A stretch of DNA of 29,555 bases, from positions 1 to 29,555 of IMG/VR virus record IMGVR_UViG_3300020215_000118; one strand, written 5' to 3'. The notes below the pieces were generated by a model, which saw only the letters and a program-made list of their open reading frames with translations, searched no databases and had not been told where the DNA came from. Position 1 is the first letter of the stretch. Every line of letters begins with the position of its first letter. Positions 16,743 through 25,508 of this stretch are shown here, in pieces. Source of the DNA: a virus. A program made the position numbers and the translations under genes.

Positions 16743-18275
16743 TTGACCCTCGTCACGCGCAACGGGCCTGCCTTCAGGGAAGGCGGCTCGGCCATCATCT
16801 ATGCCGGCGAGACAGTCTCGGTTGGCTTCCGCCTTTGGCAGCCGGACGGCGCCGGCGGCTGGGAGCTGCAGGACCTGGCAGGACGCTCCTTCGGCCTGCA
16901 GCTTTACGCCGACGGTGGGGAAGTCCGGCTCAGCGTCCTGGGCGCGGAGACCGCGCACACCGGCGGCGCCTATATCGGGTGCGTCCTGTCGGGCGATGAC
17001 ACCAAGAATCTGACTGACAGGATCCTGGGCTGGGAGTTCGTAGAGTTCGTCGACGACGGCCGGCTCGTGATCAGATCCGGCCGAGCCCAGGTAGCGATCG
17101 GCGCCGTAACCACCGTGCCGCCGAGCGCGCCTGGGGCGGGCGCCTCGCCCATCACGCTGTACGACCTCGGAACCGACGGCGGGATCATCGAGATCCAGTT
17201 CACGGGCCCGCCTGGTCCTCAGGGGGCGCAGGGCATCCAGGGTCTCACCGGCGACATGGGGCCGCAAGGTCCCGCCGGCCCTCAAGGCGCTCAGGGTCCA
17301 ATCGGCCCGCAAGGCGAGCAGGGGCCGCAGGGCGTTCAGGGCCCGCAGGGTATCCAGGGCCCGGCCGGCGGTCTGACCGGCGGCGACGCAAGCGGGAACA
17401 TCGGGTTCCTGCCTGGCCTCGTCGGCACCCCGGGTCTCTATGTGGTCGGCGACACCAACACGGGCATCTGGTCCCCGGGTGCGGACACCTTGGCCATCTC
17501 CACCGGCGGGGTGGAGCGCCAGCGCTGGGACTCGGCTGGCCTGGTCGGCATCGGGATGACCAGCCTGTCGGCCCAACTGAACGTCCAGTCGGGCAGCAGC
17601 GGCCGGGTGGTCGAGATCATCAAAGGGGCGGCCGGCCAGAGCGCCCTGATGACGCACTGGCAGACCAGCACCGGCGTGACGATGGCCGAGATGAGCGCCA
17701 AGGGCCATCTCGGGCTGAATATGGCGACGTCGTCGGACACCGTGATCATCAACTTCTCTGGCGCCTCCAACGAGCGGGTCGACACCACCACCACGGCGAT
17801 CGGCATCTCCGGCACCGTCATCAACGCCCAGTCGGGCAATATCCAGGGCGCGAACCTCACCGTCGAGAGCCGGTTCGTCGGCGCGACGGGGACGGCCACC
17901 GGCGTTCAGGCGACCGTTCGCGCCAACACCGCGAGCAGCACCATCACCGCCGGGGCCTGCTTCATGGCGACAGCCCCTGCCGGGAGCGGCTTTGTGACCA
18001 GCGCCTACGGGCTCCGGGTCGCTGCTCAGAAGACCGCAAACGTCACCAACGCCTGGGCGATCTACGCCGAAGGTGCGAACGACAACAGCTATTTCGCCGG
18101 CAACGTGCTGATCGGGGACACGGCGGTACCGGCGTCGATGTCTGGCGGAATCGCCTTGAAGAACGCCGCTGCCGTCCCGACCGGCAACATCACCGGCGGC
18201 TCGCTCTACGCCGAGGGCGGCGCGCTGAAGTGGCGCGGGTCCGCGGGCACCATCACCACCATTGCCGCCGCATAA
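16743..18275 (+). CDS. Collagen-like tail fibre protein
   Basis: 510 residues from TTG 16743, chosen because TGGAG lies 7 nt upstream and no better start exists. The N-terminal domain of about 150 residues (virion attachment, by analogy) is followed by 18 Gly-X-Y triplets (residues 155-208), which should form a collagen-like triple helix. The remaining 300 residues are Gly/Thr/Ser-rich beta sequence such as [18 protein letters not shown], a pattern of fibre tips and receptor-binding regions. It likely trimerises and contacts the host surface. No intramolecular chaperone motif was recognised at the C-terminus. Confidence 0.8.
   Translation: MTLVTRNGPAFREGGSAIIYAGETVSVGFRLWQPDGAGGWELQDLAGRSFGLQLYADGGEVRLSVLGAETAHTGGAYIGCVLSGDDTKNLTDRILGWEFVEFVDDGRLVIRSGRAQVAIGAVTTVPPSAPGAGASPITLYDLGTDGGIIEIQFTGPPGPQGAQGIQGLTGDMGPQGPAGPQGAQGPIGPQGEQGPQGVQGPQGIQGPAGGLTGGDASGNIGFLPGLVGTPGLYVVGDTNTGIWSPGADTLAISTGGVERQRWDSAGLVGIGMTSLSAQLNVQSGSSGRVVEIIKGAAGQSALMTHWQTSTGVTMAEMSAKGHLGLNMATSSDTVIINFSGASNERVDTTTTAIGISGTVINAQSGNIQGANLTVESRFVGATGTATGVQATVRANTASSTITAGACFMATAPAGSGFVTSAYGLRVAAQKTANVTNAWAIYAEGANDNSYFAGNVLIGDTAVPASMSGGIALKNAAAVPTGNITGGSLYAEGGALKWRGSAGTITTIAAA
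17205..17369 (+). repeat. Collagen-like Gly-X-Y repeat
   Basis: Eighteen consecutive GXY codon triplets, Gln- and Pro-rich (GPQ, GAQ, GIQ types), in the fibre gene. The DNA is a degenerate 9-nt repeat, a plausible site for length change by slippage. Confidence 0.9.
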
Positions 18276-18289
18276 CCTGAAGGAGCCCC

Positions 18290-18598
18290 ATGAAAGCCGA
18301 TCTCTCGACCCCATTCCTCGACCGCAGCGGCAAGCCCATCCCCGATGGCGCCGAGAATCTGACCCTCCGCTCGGTCATGTTCCAGGTCCTCGATGTGCCG
18401 CTGCCCGACGACATCCACGCCGCCCCTGGCGCCCGGCTGAAGCTGGCGCAGATCGGGCACAAGGTGCAGGCCGATCAGCATATCGACCTCCCCGCCGCCG
18501 ATACGGCCCTGTTCCTCGAGCGGGCCGCGCGAGTGGCGAACGCCAACCTTTTCGGCCAGCTGGTCAAGCTGCTCGACCCGGCCCAACTGGAGGCTTGA
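18290..18598 (+). CDS. Small conserved phage protein
   Basis: 102 residues, with AAGGAG upstream of the ATG. The opening MKADLSTPFLDRSGKPIPDG followed by LTLRSVMFQVLDV resembles a widespread group of small tailed-phage proteins that begin MKxDLxxPxxxxDGKPI and have no assigned function. It lies between the fibre and hub genes and ends 2 nt before the next ATG. It has no membrane or signal segment. A role in tail or fibre assembly is possible but not shown. Confidence 0.6.
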   Translation: MKADLSTPFLDRSGKPIPDGAENLTLRSVMFQVLDVPLPDDIHAAPGARLKLAQIGHKVQADQHIDLPAADTALFLERAARVANANLFGQLVKLLDPAQLEA

Positions 18599-18600
18599 TC

Positions 18601-18906
18601 ATGGTGGCGTTCGAGTGGACGGCTGACCTGGAATGCGAGCCCAGCGACCTGGGCCCAGTTGTCCGTGTCGTCCATTGGCGCTGCACCGGCCGAGAGGGAG
18701 GCCGCGACGCGGCGGTTTACGGGTCGCAGCGTCTCGGCGAACCTGACCCGAGCAACTTTCTTGACGCGCCAGACGAGATCACCAGCGAGGTGATCCGCGC
18801 CTGGGTCGGCGACGGAGCTGCGGCTGCTGAAGAGGCGGTCACCGTCCAACTGTCGGTGATCGCCGAGCGGGCGGCCCAACAGCTCCTCGCCGCCCCCGTC
18901 GAGTAG
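18601..18906 (+). CDS. Small DUF7936-like phage protein
   Basis: 101 residues from ATG 18601. The layout, an N-terminal FEWTADLECEPSDLGPVVRV, a HWRCTGRE strand, a GSQRL turn and a C-terminal helical half with VIRAWVG, resembles small phage proteins annotated as DUF7936. Function is unknown in that family. It is tightly packed between its neighbours (2 nt gap before, 4 nt after), so it is co-translated with the tail-tip genes. Confidence 0.55.
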   Translation: MVAFEWTADLECEPSDLGPVVRVVHWRCTGREGGRDAAVYGSQRLGEPDPSNFLDAPDEITSEVIRAWVGDGAAAAEEAVTVQLSVIAERAAQQLLAAPVE

Positions 18907-18910
18907 CGCC

Positions 18911-20434
18911 ATGATCACCGCCGAGATCACCGCCGCGGTCGACGGGGCCGGAACCCTGCGCACCTTCTACGCGGCCGACGCCGGCTTCGTGACGGAACCG
19001 ACCGACACGCCAGCGAACACCGCGTTCGCCGCAAGCCTGACGGACCCTGGAAGCATCGCGGTGACGGCCTTCGGTGACGGGAGAACGGGCGGCGCCACCC
19101 GCCTAGCGCTTGGCGAGATGCGCCTGGCCAACGTGGACGGGCAGTACGATGGCTGGCTCGACTTCGCGTTCGATGGCCGCCCCGTTGTGCTGCGGCGAGG
19201 GGCCACGGCTGGAGCCTATCCGGGCAGCATGCAGGCCGTGTTCACCGGCACCATCGAGGCGCTTACGGTCACCACCAAGGCTGTCGTCGTACGGCTGCGG
19301 GACAAGCAGTTGATCTTCGACCGCAAGGCCCTGCCGAATACCTACGCCGGTAGCAACATCGCTGGGAACGGCATCGAGGGAGGACCGGACGACATCAAGG
19401 GCCAGTCGAAGCCTCGGCTGTTCGGCTACGGCTTCTACCTGCCGGCGCCCTGCGTCAGTCCCCAGAAGGCCGTCTATCAACCGAACGACGGGCCGCTGTT
19501 CAGCATCGACGCCGTCTATGTGGCCGGGGACGCCCTCACCAACGCTGGCGACTATCCAGACAGTCCGTCGCTGCTCGCCGCGACGCTGACTCCCGGGCCC
19601 ACCTTCGTCACCTGTCTGGCCGAGGGCCTGTTCCGGCTTGCCGCCGACCCCGGGGGCAAGTCCGTTCGCTGCGATGCGGTCCAGGGCGGCACCCCCGATG
19701 TCCGGACAGCCGGCCAGATCCTGAAGGCCCTAGCGCTGATGGCCGGCCTGGACCCCGCCGAGATTTCTACCGAGGACATCGCGGCGCTAGACGCCGCCAA
19801 TTCGTCGGGCATCGGGCTCTGGATCACAGGCGACCAGACCTTCACCGCAGCAATGGATGCGGTCAGCGGCAGCGTGGGGGCGTACTACGGCTTCGACGGT
19901 CCCGGTCACCTGCGGATGGCGAGGCTGGAGGCTCCGGTTGGCTCACCGGTGCTAGAGATCGCCGAGAACAAGATCCTCGGCAACTTCGAGCGGCGCCCTG
20001 CGTCCGACGGTGACATTCCAACCTGGTCTTACACCATCCGTCACAGCCGCATCTGGAGCATCGACACCGACATCGCCGGTTCAGTCCCGCCGGGTCGGCG
20101 AGCCTATCTGGCCAACGAATACCGGGCCGAGCGCGCAGAGGACCCGCTGATCCGCGCCAAGCACCTGCTCGCCACCGAGGGGTCAGCTGACACGCTCCTG
20201 GTGTCTGGCGCCGCCGAGGAAGCTGCACGCCGCCTTGAGCTTCACAAGGTGCGCCGCGACTTCTTCGACGTCGTAGTGCCGGACGAGGTGCTTAACGGCG
20301 TGGCCCTGAAAATCATGGACCTGGTCCTCCTTCGGGCACGGCGGTTCGGCTTGGCCGGAGGGCGGCTCTTCCGGGTCCTGGGCATCACGCCCCAGCTGTC
20401 CAAGGGCCGCACCACCCTCACGCTCTGGGGCTGA
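18911..20434 (+). CDS. Tail hub/baseplate-like protein
   Basis: 507 residues. The N-terminal part has beta-rich segments with MRLANVDGQYDGWLDFAFDG and VFTGTIEALTVTTKAVVVRL, similar to tail hub proteins that form the ring closing the tube. The middle (DVRTAGQILKALALMAGLDP; TFTAAMDAVSGSVGAYYGF) resembles hub proteins that bind the tape-measure end. The C-terminal half carries RREL-type basic helices and ends KGRTTLTLWG. The assignment is inferred from position and layout; no exact family was identified. Confidence 0.6.
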   Translation: MITAEITAAVDGAGTLRTFYAADAGFVTEPTDTPANTAFAASLTDPGSIAVTAFGDGRTGGATRLALGEMRLANVDGQYDGWLDFAFDGRPVVLRRGATAGAYPGSMQAVFTGTIEALTVTTKAVVVRLRDKQLIFDRKALPNTYAGSNIAGNGIEGGPDDIKGQSKPRLFGYGFYLPAPCVSPQKAVYQPNDGPLFSIDAVYVAGDALTNAGDYPDSPSLLAATLTPGPTFVTCLAEGLFRLAADPGGKSVRCDAVQGGTPDVRTAGQILKALALMAGLDPAEISTEDIAALDAANSSGIGLWITGDQTFTAAMDAVSGSVGAYYGFDGPGHLRMARLEAPVGSPVLEIAENKILGNFERRPASDGDIPTWSYTIRHSRIWSIDTDIAGSVPPGRRAYLANEYRAERAEDPLIRAKHLLATEGSADTLLVSGAAEEAARRLELHKVRRDFFDVVVPDEVLNGVALKIMDLVLLRARRFGLAGGRLFRVLGITPQLSKGRTTLTLWG

Positions 20435-20436
20435 AG

Positions 20437-21297
20437 ATGTCCAACATGATCTTGGCCTACGGCAACCTGGCCGAGGCCGCGACCCTGACCGGCGGCTCCT
20501 GGGTCGACACCCTGCCGCTGACCAACCTGCAGAACCGGCAGCTGGACGACGTGGCGCGCTCGGTCTCGCTCGACCCGGCGGCTACCCAGTTCACCGCAGC
20601 CTTCAGCACCCCGCGCCTGGTGCGGGTCCTGGCCTTGGTCAAGCACAATGCCGGGGTGCTGGGTCGGCGACGCTTCGTCCTCAGTTCGACCGCGGACTTC
20701 TCGACCATCGTTCACGATAGCGGCTGGGAAGATATCTGGCCCACCGTCTACCCATTCGGCTCTCTGCCTTGGGGGTCCCCGAGCTTCTGGACCGGCAAGT
20801 ACTCGGCCGAACAGATCGCCGCGTTCGGCGGGGCGCCTATGGTCTACATCCTGCCGCAGTCGATGAACGCCCAGTATCTGCGGGTCGAGATCGACGACCA
20901 GACCAACCCCGCCGGCTATTTCCAGGCCGGCCGGCTTTTCGTCGCCGATGGCTGGCAGCCGATCCGGAATTTCCGGTGGGGGTCGTCGCTCAGCTGGGAA
21001 AACCGGACTGAAGTGCAGGAGGCCCTGTCCGGGGCCGAGTACTTCAACGCGCGGCAGGCGCGGCGCATCGCCCGCTTCGATCTACCCTCGATGAGCGAGA
21101 GCGAGGGGATGGCCCAGGCTTTCGACCTTCAGCAGTCCGTGGGGGTGTCGAAGGAGGTCCTCTTCATCTTCGACCCCGAGGACACCGTCCACGCCATCCG
21201 CCGCCGATTCCTGGGGCGACTGCGCACCCTCAACCCCATCGAGAACCCCGGCGTCGACCGCTGGCGATCCCCCTTCGAAATCTCGGAGCTGCTCTGA
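20437..21297 (+). CDS. Tail-tip structural protein
   Basis: 286 residues, beta-rich, with Trp-rich stretches (ILAYGNLAEAATLTGGSWVD; NFRWGSSLSWENRTEVQEAL). The ATG is 2 nt after the hub gene's stop, and the last base is shared with the next gene's start (TGATGA arrangement). Its galactose-binding or jelly-roll-like look (YLRVEIDDQTNPAGYFQAGR) is typical of carbohydrate-contacting tail parts in some siphophages, but this is only suggested. No catalytic residues were recognised. Confidence 0.55.
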   Translation: MSNMILAYGNLAEAATLTGGSWVDTLPLTNLQNRQLDDVARSVSLDPAATQFTAAFSTPRLVRVLALVKHNAGVLGRRRFVLSSTADFSTIVHDSGWEDIWPTVYPFGSLPWGSPSFWTGKYSAEQIAAFGGAPMVYILPQSMNAQYLRVEIDDQTNPAGYFQAGRLFVADGWQPIRNFRWGSSLSWENRTEVQEALSGAEYFNARQARRIARFDLPSMSESEGMAQAFDLQQSVGVSKEVLFIFDPEDTVHAIRRRFLGRLRTLNPIENPGVDRWRSPFEISELL

Positions 21298-22718
21298 TGA
21301 CCACTGTCAACATTCCGGTCGACCGCGGTGGCGACGGGGAGACATATTCCGACGACGCCAACCCGACCACGGGCATGATCGGGGCCGACGGCTACGGCTA
21401 CGTCACTCGCTTCATGAAGCTGATCTCGGCGATGATGGGCGTCGCCAACTGGATCAAAGACCAGGCTGATGCGATCGCGCTGCAGGTCTCGGCCGCCGCA
21501 TCCTCGGCCGCGTCGGCCCTCAACGCCCCAGGCACGAACGCGACCAGCACCACCAGCCTGACGGTCGGCACCGGGACCAAGAACCTGACCTTGGCCCAGA
21601 CCGGCAAGGCTTACTCGGCCGGCCAAACGGTGGTCATCGCCTCGACGGCGTCGCCGAACAACCAGATGACGGGGGTGATCACCTCCTTCACCTCGGGCAC
21701 CGGGGCGATGGTTGTCGACGCCCAGCAGGTCCTGGGCTCTGGCACCTTCGCGGCTTGGACCATCTCCCTGGGCGCCCTGGTCTCCTCGACCCTGCCGAGC
21801 CAGACCAGCCAGGGCGGGAAGTTCCTGACCACGAACGGCACCTCGGCCAGCTGGGCCGCCGCCGTCATCCCGTCCAACAACGGCAGCGACTTCACGAACA
21901 CCGCCACGGTGCGCCAGAACCTGGGCCTGATCATTGGCACGAACGTGCAGGCCCAGAACGCGAACCTGAATGCCTTCGGCGGCCTGACCCTGATCGCCGA
22001 CCGGCTCCCTTACGCCAATGGCAGCGGCACGCTGGCCCTGACGACCTTCACCGCCTTCGCTCGGACCATCCTTGACGACGTCGACGGCCCTGCGGTGCGG
22101 ACGACCATCGGCGCCCAGGCCTCCCACGCCAACCTGACGGCCTTCGCTGGTCTGACGGGCGCGGCCGACAGGCTGCCGTACTTCACCGGCTCCGCTGCCC
22201 TCGGCCTGGCCACCCTCTCGGCCTTCGCGAGGACCATCCTCGATGACGTCGACGGCGATGCGGTGCGGAACACCATCAACGCCGCGAAGAAGGGTGAGAA
22301 CAACGACATCACCAAGATCCTGGGCCTGACCGATCCGCTGTCGATCGCACAGGGCGGAACCGGGGCTGTCGATGCGGCCGGAGCCAGGACCGCCCTGGGC
22401 ATCGGGTTCACGGCTTCCGGCATGGCCCTCTGCACCGTATCCGGGAGCACCCTCACCGTCGCCTGGATCAGCGGCAACATCGCCGGCATCACGCGAAGCA
22501 CCACGGGGGTCTTCGTCGTCCAGCGGTCCGTCGCCGCCGGCGCCGCTGCCGACTGGGGCGTCATCGCCATCCCGTTCGGATCGACGAACCAGTGGGCGAT
22601 CCAGGAGAACTACGCCTCGCGCGACGGGACCTACGCCTTCCTCTATGAGCGCAACAACGCCAGCAACGCCGAGGACGGCGCCGGCTTCTTCCTGCTCATG
22701 TTCGACCGTCCCGCCTAG
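21297..22718 (+). CDS. Tail fibre with 56-residue repeats
   Basis: 473 residues. The N-terminal 80 residues are helical (FMKLISAMMGVANWIKDQAD), likely the attachment part. Thr/Ser/Gly-rich beta strands follow. Two tandem 56-residue repeats (about 223-278 and 279-334) share the pattern NLxAFxGLT, ADRLPYxxGS, FARTILDDVDG. The conserved LPYxxG and RTILDD blocks are typical of phage tail fibres. The C-terminal 130 residues are probably the receptor-binding tip. It is the last tail gene before lysis. Confidence 0.8.
   Translation: MTTVNIPVDRGGDGETYSDDANPTTGMIGADGYGYVTRFMKLISAMMGVANWIKDQADAIALQVSAAASSAASALNAPGTNATSTTSLTVGTGTKNLTLAQTGKAYSAGQTVVIASTASPNNQMTGVITSFTSGTGAMVVDAQQVLGSGTFAAWTISLGALVSSTLPSQTSQGGKFLTTNGTSASWAAAVIPSNNGSDFTNTATVRQNLGLIIGTNVQAQNANLNAFGGLTLIADRLPYANGSGTLALTTFTAFARTILDDVDGPAVRTTIGAQASHANLTAFAGLTGAADRLPYFTGSAALGLATLSAFARTILDDVDGDAVRNTINAAKKGENNDITKILGLTDPLSIAQGGTGAVDAAGARTALGIGFTASGMALCTVSGSTLTVAWISGNIAGITRSTTGVFVVQRSVAAGAAADWGVIAIPFGSTNQWAIQENYASRDGTYAFLYERNNASNAEDGAGFFLLMFDRPA
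21963..22298 (+). repeat. Two 168-bp tandem repeats in the fibre gene
   Basis: Copies begin at the AAC codons at 21963 and 22131, exactly 168 nt apart. They share AAC-CTG and a GACGACGTCGACGGC-like core, and differ mostly at wobble positions and in some loops. The repeats add fibre-shaft units. Confidence 0.75.
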
Positions 22719-22772
22719 GCGGCGTCCACCGCGCAGCTCAGCAGACCAGTGCCCGCGCCTCCGGAGTTCCCT

Positions 22773-23198
22773 ATGCCCGATGAAGAGATCATGACGGCCG
22801 TCTCGCGTCCGGAGGCTGTGGCCATGGCTGAGATCCACGCGATGCGGCAGCTCGCCGACGCTGTTCAAGGCCAGACCAAACTGTTCGGCGAGTCCATGGC
22901 GGCGAGCGTTCGGGCCATGGAGAAGATCGGGGCGAAGATGGATAGCCTCAGCGACGAGGTCCGCCAGGTTGATCGCCGGCTTCTCCAGATGGAGGCCAAG
23001 GAACACAGCGCAGCGATCGACAAGCTGAACGGCCAGATCGAGGCGCTCAAGACCAAGATCGACGGGCTGGAAGCGACCCGCGACCAGCAAAAGGGCGCCC
23101 TAAACCTGGTCGGCTGGCTGAGGCAGACCACCCCCTGGCTGCTGGCGATCGGCGCCGGCATCGCGGCCGCGCTCGGCTGGAAGGACGGAACACCATGA
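22773..23198 (+). CDS. XhlA-like coiled-coil membrane protein (holin accessory)
   Basis: 141 residues from ATG 22773, preferred over an upstream in-frame GTG at 22749 because CGGAG lies 7 nt before it. Residues 45-105 are a charged heptad-like coiled coil (KMDSLSDEVRQVDRRLLQME) and 119-136 form a single C-terminal membrane helix. XhlA-type proteins of phage lysis modules share this plan and work with a small holin. The next gene is a two-TM protein that starts within the ATGA overlap, which fits a holin pair. The assignment is by architecture and position. Confidence 0.6.
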   Translation: MPDEEIMTAVSRPEAVAMAEIHAMRQLADAVQGQTKLFGESMAASVRAMEKIGAKMDSLSDEVRQVDRRLLQMEAKEHSAAIDKLNGQIEALKTKIDGLEATRDQQKGALNLVGWLRQTTPWLLAIGAGIAAALGWKDGTP

Positions 23199-23497
23199 CC
23201 GACACACCGCCGATCACCACCCCGCCCTCGAGGTTGGATCAGATCAAGGCCTTCATCGGCGACCTGGCGCGGCCCTTCGCCATCATCATCAGCTCTGCCG
23301 GCGGCGCCTGGGCCAGCGTGGTGGCTGCGTACAGGGTCGACAACGGCAATGACGGCGCTCTTTTGCTCGGCGCGATCTTCGCCGGCATCAGCGCCATTTA
23401 CATCGGCAAAGCCTGGGAGGTCGCCAAGACTGGCAAGCACTCCGCTCAGGTCGAGATAGCGAAGGTCGGGGGACCCGCCGCTGGGAACACTGGCTAG
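23195..23497 (+). CDS. Two-TM holin candidate
   Basis: 100 residues with two predicted membrane helices (about 27-46 and 54-72) joined by a short NGNDG-type turn and flanked by charged ends. The last codons are at the stop shared with the opposing gene. Holins make membrane holes that release the endolysin to the peptidoglycan. The endolysin here has no signal peptide, so it needs one. Overlap with the preceding coiled-coil gene supports a lysis pair. Confidence 0.65.
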   Translation: MTDTPPITTPPSRLDQIKAFIGDLARPFAIIISSAGGAWASVVAAYRVDNGNDGALLLGAIFAGISAIYIGKAWEVAKTGKHSAQVEIAKVGGPAAGNTG

Positions 23498-24450
23498 GGT
23501 TGGTGGGTCAGGCCCCAGTAGACGGCGTAGGCGACATGTGCCCAGGCGACCACCGCCGCGACAAGGGGTGGCCAAGTCCGTATCCCGTCGAGAAAGCGTT
23601 CGATCGGCAAGAATAGGGGCCTAGCCGCCGGATCGGAATGTACCACGCGGAGATAGTCAGCGGAGGCGAGCTCCAGACGTTCCAATTCGGCGATGTGTTT
23701 ATTCCGCTCAGCAAGATATCGCCGATACGCTGCGCCCGCTTGCCGCGAAAAGTTGATTAAAGACTTTAGAAGATCGCCAGGTATTTCAATGGAAACTACG
23801 TTTTGTTTAGGAGGAGGATGAACCCTGCTCAGATAATTGAATATTCGCTTTCTCAGCTCTTCATCGGTTTCGTGTGCAATCTCCAACGCTTGCATTTCCG
23901 ATGCGGCAGAGTCGGGGGCTTTGAACGCAGTCGCCTGAGCGACGTAAGACACTAGGTCCTGGTATTCGTATGGCACCGCCTTGACAGCCTGATCGTAGTG
24001 ATCTTCGAGCAATCTAATCTGGCCTAAGATAGGGGTGAGTTCCTTTTGGATCCTCTCGTGCTCCAGCTGGGCGGCGATCATATCCTGACGGCGTTTACTC
24101 GCGATACGGTCTTCAAGAACGATGTCGTACGTACCGCGGAGCTGCAGAAGAAGGGCCGCATATTGGATTGTCGTGAGGGAGAGACCCGCCAGTATCGCGG
24201 TAGTCGCGATTTCCGGAGTGACCGCGATGAGCCCCTTCAATAGAGGGCCAACCGCCTTCGGCTGAAGCAGCCCAGCCGCGTTGAAACCCGCCAAGGCGCT
24301 GGAGAAATACAGCCACTTTCGCAGCTTCAGCAGCCGCTTGTATGGCCCCTCTGCGGCTGTTCCCTCGTCGTCGCCGAAGTAGCTGCTGATCATCTCGCCC
24401 CCGGTCTGAGCAAGATCGGACCACAACTCGCAGTCGTCAAGGCGGGCCAC
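23494..24450 (-). CDS. Membrane-anchored coiled-coil protein of unknown function (opposite strand, low GC)
   Basis: 318 residues from GTG 24450; an alternative is the ATG at 24393 (residue 20). I recognise no family. There are two N-terminal hydrophobic segments (about 46-63 and 81-104), a charged coiled-coil-like stretch (105-155), a helical middle, a second charged helix ending LAERNKHIAELERLELAS, and a C-terminal TM (about 295-314, PLVAAVVAWAHVAYAVYWGL). It interrupts the lysis genes on the other strand. Base composition falls well below that of its neighbours between about 23,700 and 24,250, suggesting recent acquisition. Its stop overlaps the holin stop on the opposite strand. Exclusion, defence or lysis control are all inferences. 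Confidence 0.72.
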   Translation of the reverse strand: MARLDDCELWSDLAQTGGEMISSYFGDDEGTAAEGPYKRLLKLRKWLYFSSALAGFNAAGLLQPKAVGPLLKGLIAVTPEIATTAILAGLSLTTIQYAALLLQLRGTYDIVLEDRIASKRRQDMIAAQLEHERIQKELTPILGQIRLLEDHYDQAVKAVPYEYQDLVSYVAQATAFKAPDSAASEMQALEIAHETDEELRKRIFNYLSRVHPPPKQNVVSIEIPGDLLKSLINFSRQAGAAYRRYLAERNKHIAELERLELASADYLRVVHSDPAARPLFLPIERFLDGIRTWPPLVAAVVAWAHVAYAVYWGLTHQP

Positions 24451-24477
24451 TTTTCACTAGAATGGAAGGCACCAAAA

Positions 24478-25083
24478 ATGAGCAAGGCTCTATTCGACGC
24501 CGTGCGCGCCATCGTCGGCCGCGGTCTAACCCAGCCCGAGGTCGACCAGATCAACCGGGCGCTGATGGGCGACCTGGCGACCACGGCCCGCGAAGGCATG
24601 CGGATCAGCCAGCGCGGGATCGACCTGATCCACAGCTTCGAGCAGCTGCGGCTCACCTCGTACCCGGACTCTGGCAGCAAGAACGGCCTGCCCGTCACCT
24701 GCGGCTGGGGCACCACCCGCGACGAGGACGGCTCGCCGATCAAGCTGGGCGCCGTGTGGACGAAGGAGAAGGCCGACCGGCTCTTCGCTCGCGACATCGC
24801 CACCTTCGAGCAGGGGGTCAACCTGCTGTTGGCCGGAGCGCCGACCACCCAGGCGCAGTTCGATGCGCTGGTCAGCTTCGCCTACAACGTCGGCCTCGAC
24901 ATCGACGACGACACTGTCGCCGAGGGACTGGGCGACTCCTCGCTGCTGCGGAAGCACAAGGCCGGTGACTACGCCGGCGCCCAGGCCGCGTTCGGCAGCT
25001 GGATCTACAACGACGGCAAGAAGCTGAACGGCCTGATCCGGCGCCGGGCGGCCGAGGCGGCGCTGTACGGGAGCGCCGGCTGA
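24478..25083 (+). CDS. GH24 (T4-type) endolysin
   Basis: 201 residues, with GGAAGG 8 nt before the ATG. The lysozyme signature is clear: HSFEQLRLTSYPDSG has E55 and D64 in the E-x8-D spacing of the T4 lysozyme triad, and VTCGWGTT supplies T74 in place of the usual TIGYGHT threonine (an SKNGL insertion lengthens the D-to-T gap). Later FDALVSFAYNVG and GLIRRRAAEAALY are standard family blocks. There is no signal peptide or membrane anchor, so export depends on a holin. The first 40 residues are an extra N-terminal helix of unknown use. Confidence 0.93.
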   Translation: MSKALFDAVRAIVGRGLTQPEVDQINRALMGDLATTAREGMRISQRGIDLIHSFEQLRLTSYPDSGSKNGLPVTCGWGTTRDEDGSPIKLGAVWTKEKADRLFARDIATFEQGVNLLLAGAPTTQAQFDALVSFAYNVGLDIDDDTVAEGLGDSSLLRKHKAGDYAGAQAAFGSWIYNDGKKLNGLIRRRAAEAALYGSAG

Positions 25084-25508
25084 TGCCCAGGCTCACCGAC
25101 CTCATCCCCGCGCCCTATCGCTGGCTCGCCTGGCTGGCCGGCGCCGTGCTGCTGATCATCGTCATCATGGTGATCGGCTCCCGCTTCGGCGGCTGGCTCA
25201 GCGACCCGTTCGGGATCGGTGCCGCCAACCGCGCCCAGGACCGCGCGGACGCCCGGGCCGCACCGCATGCCAAGGCCGCCAGCGACGCCGCCGCCCAGGC
25301 TGCAGGAGAGCAGGCCGCCCGCGAACTTGAAAGCCGAACCACAGAACAGGAGAACCGAAATGCGATCCTCAACGCCCCGAATGCTGGCGACGGCGCTGGC
25401 GCTGCTGGGGCCATCGGCCTTGAGCGCCTGTGCCGGCGGGCCTCCTATCGAAACCATCCCGATTGCGCTGGACTGCGCCGGCCGGATCCCGCCCCAGCTC
25501 CGCGCTGA
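25083..25508 (+). CDS. Inner-membrane spanin (Rz-like)
   Basis: 141 residues starting in a TGATG overlap with the endolysin. One N-terminal TM (about 14-32), then an Ala/Arg/Glu-rich periplasmic helical region, then a Cys-containing end LERLCRRASYRNHPDCAGLR, common to Rz-like proteins of alphaproteobacterial phages. With the lipoprotein whose start is inside it, it should fuse inner and outer membranes in the last lysis step. The unusual C-terminal composition reflects overlap with the second frame. Confidence 0.82.
   Translation: MPRLTDLIPAPYRWLAWLAGAVLLIIVIMVIGSRFGGWLSDPFGIGAANRAQDRADARAAPHAKAASDAAAQAAGEQAARELESRTTEQENRNAILNAPNAGDGAGAAGAIGLERLCRRASYRNHPDCAGLRRPDPAPAPR

Noticed and set aside
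21129-23090. 653-codon open frame on the - strand, and similar long antisense frames (16626-18314, 3613-4875, 9018-10169, 11805-13361)
   Set aside because: GC-rich third positions keep antisense frames open. Their products are low-complexity Gly/Arg/Ala/His-rich without recognisable domains, and the + strand frames encode clear phage proteins.
24451-24500. Sigma-70-like promoter for the - strand membrane gene (TTGCTC, 17 nt, TTCTAG)
   Set aside because: Only partial matches to both boxes, so it is too weak to annotate without transcript data.
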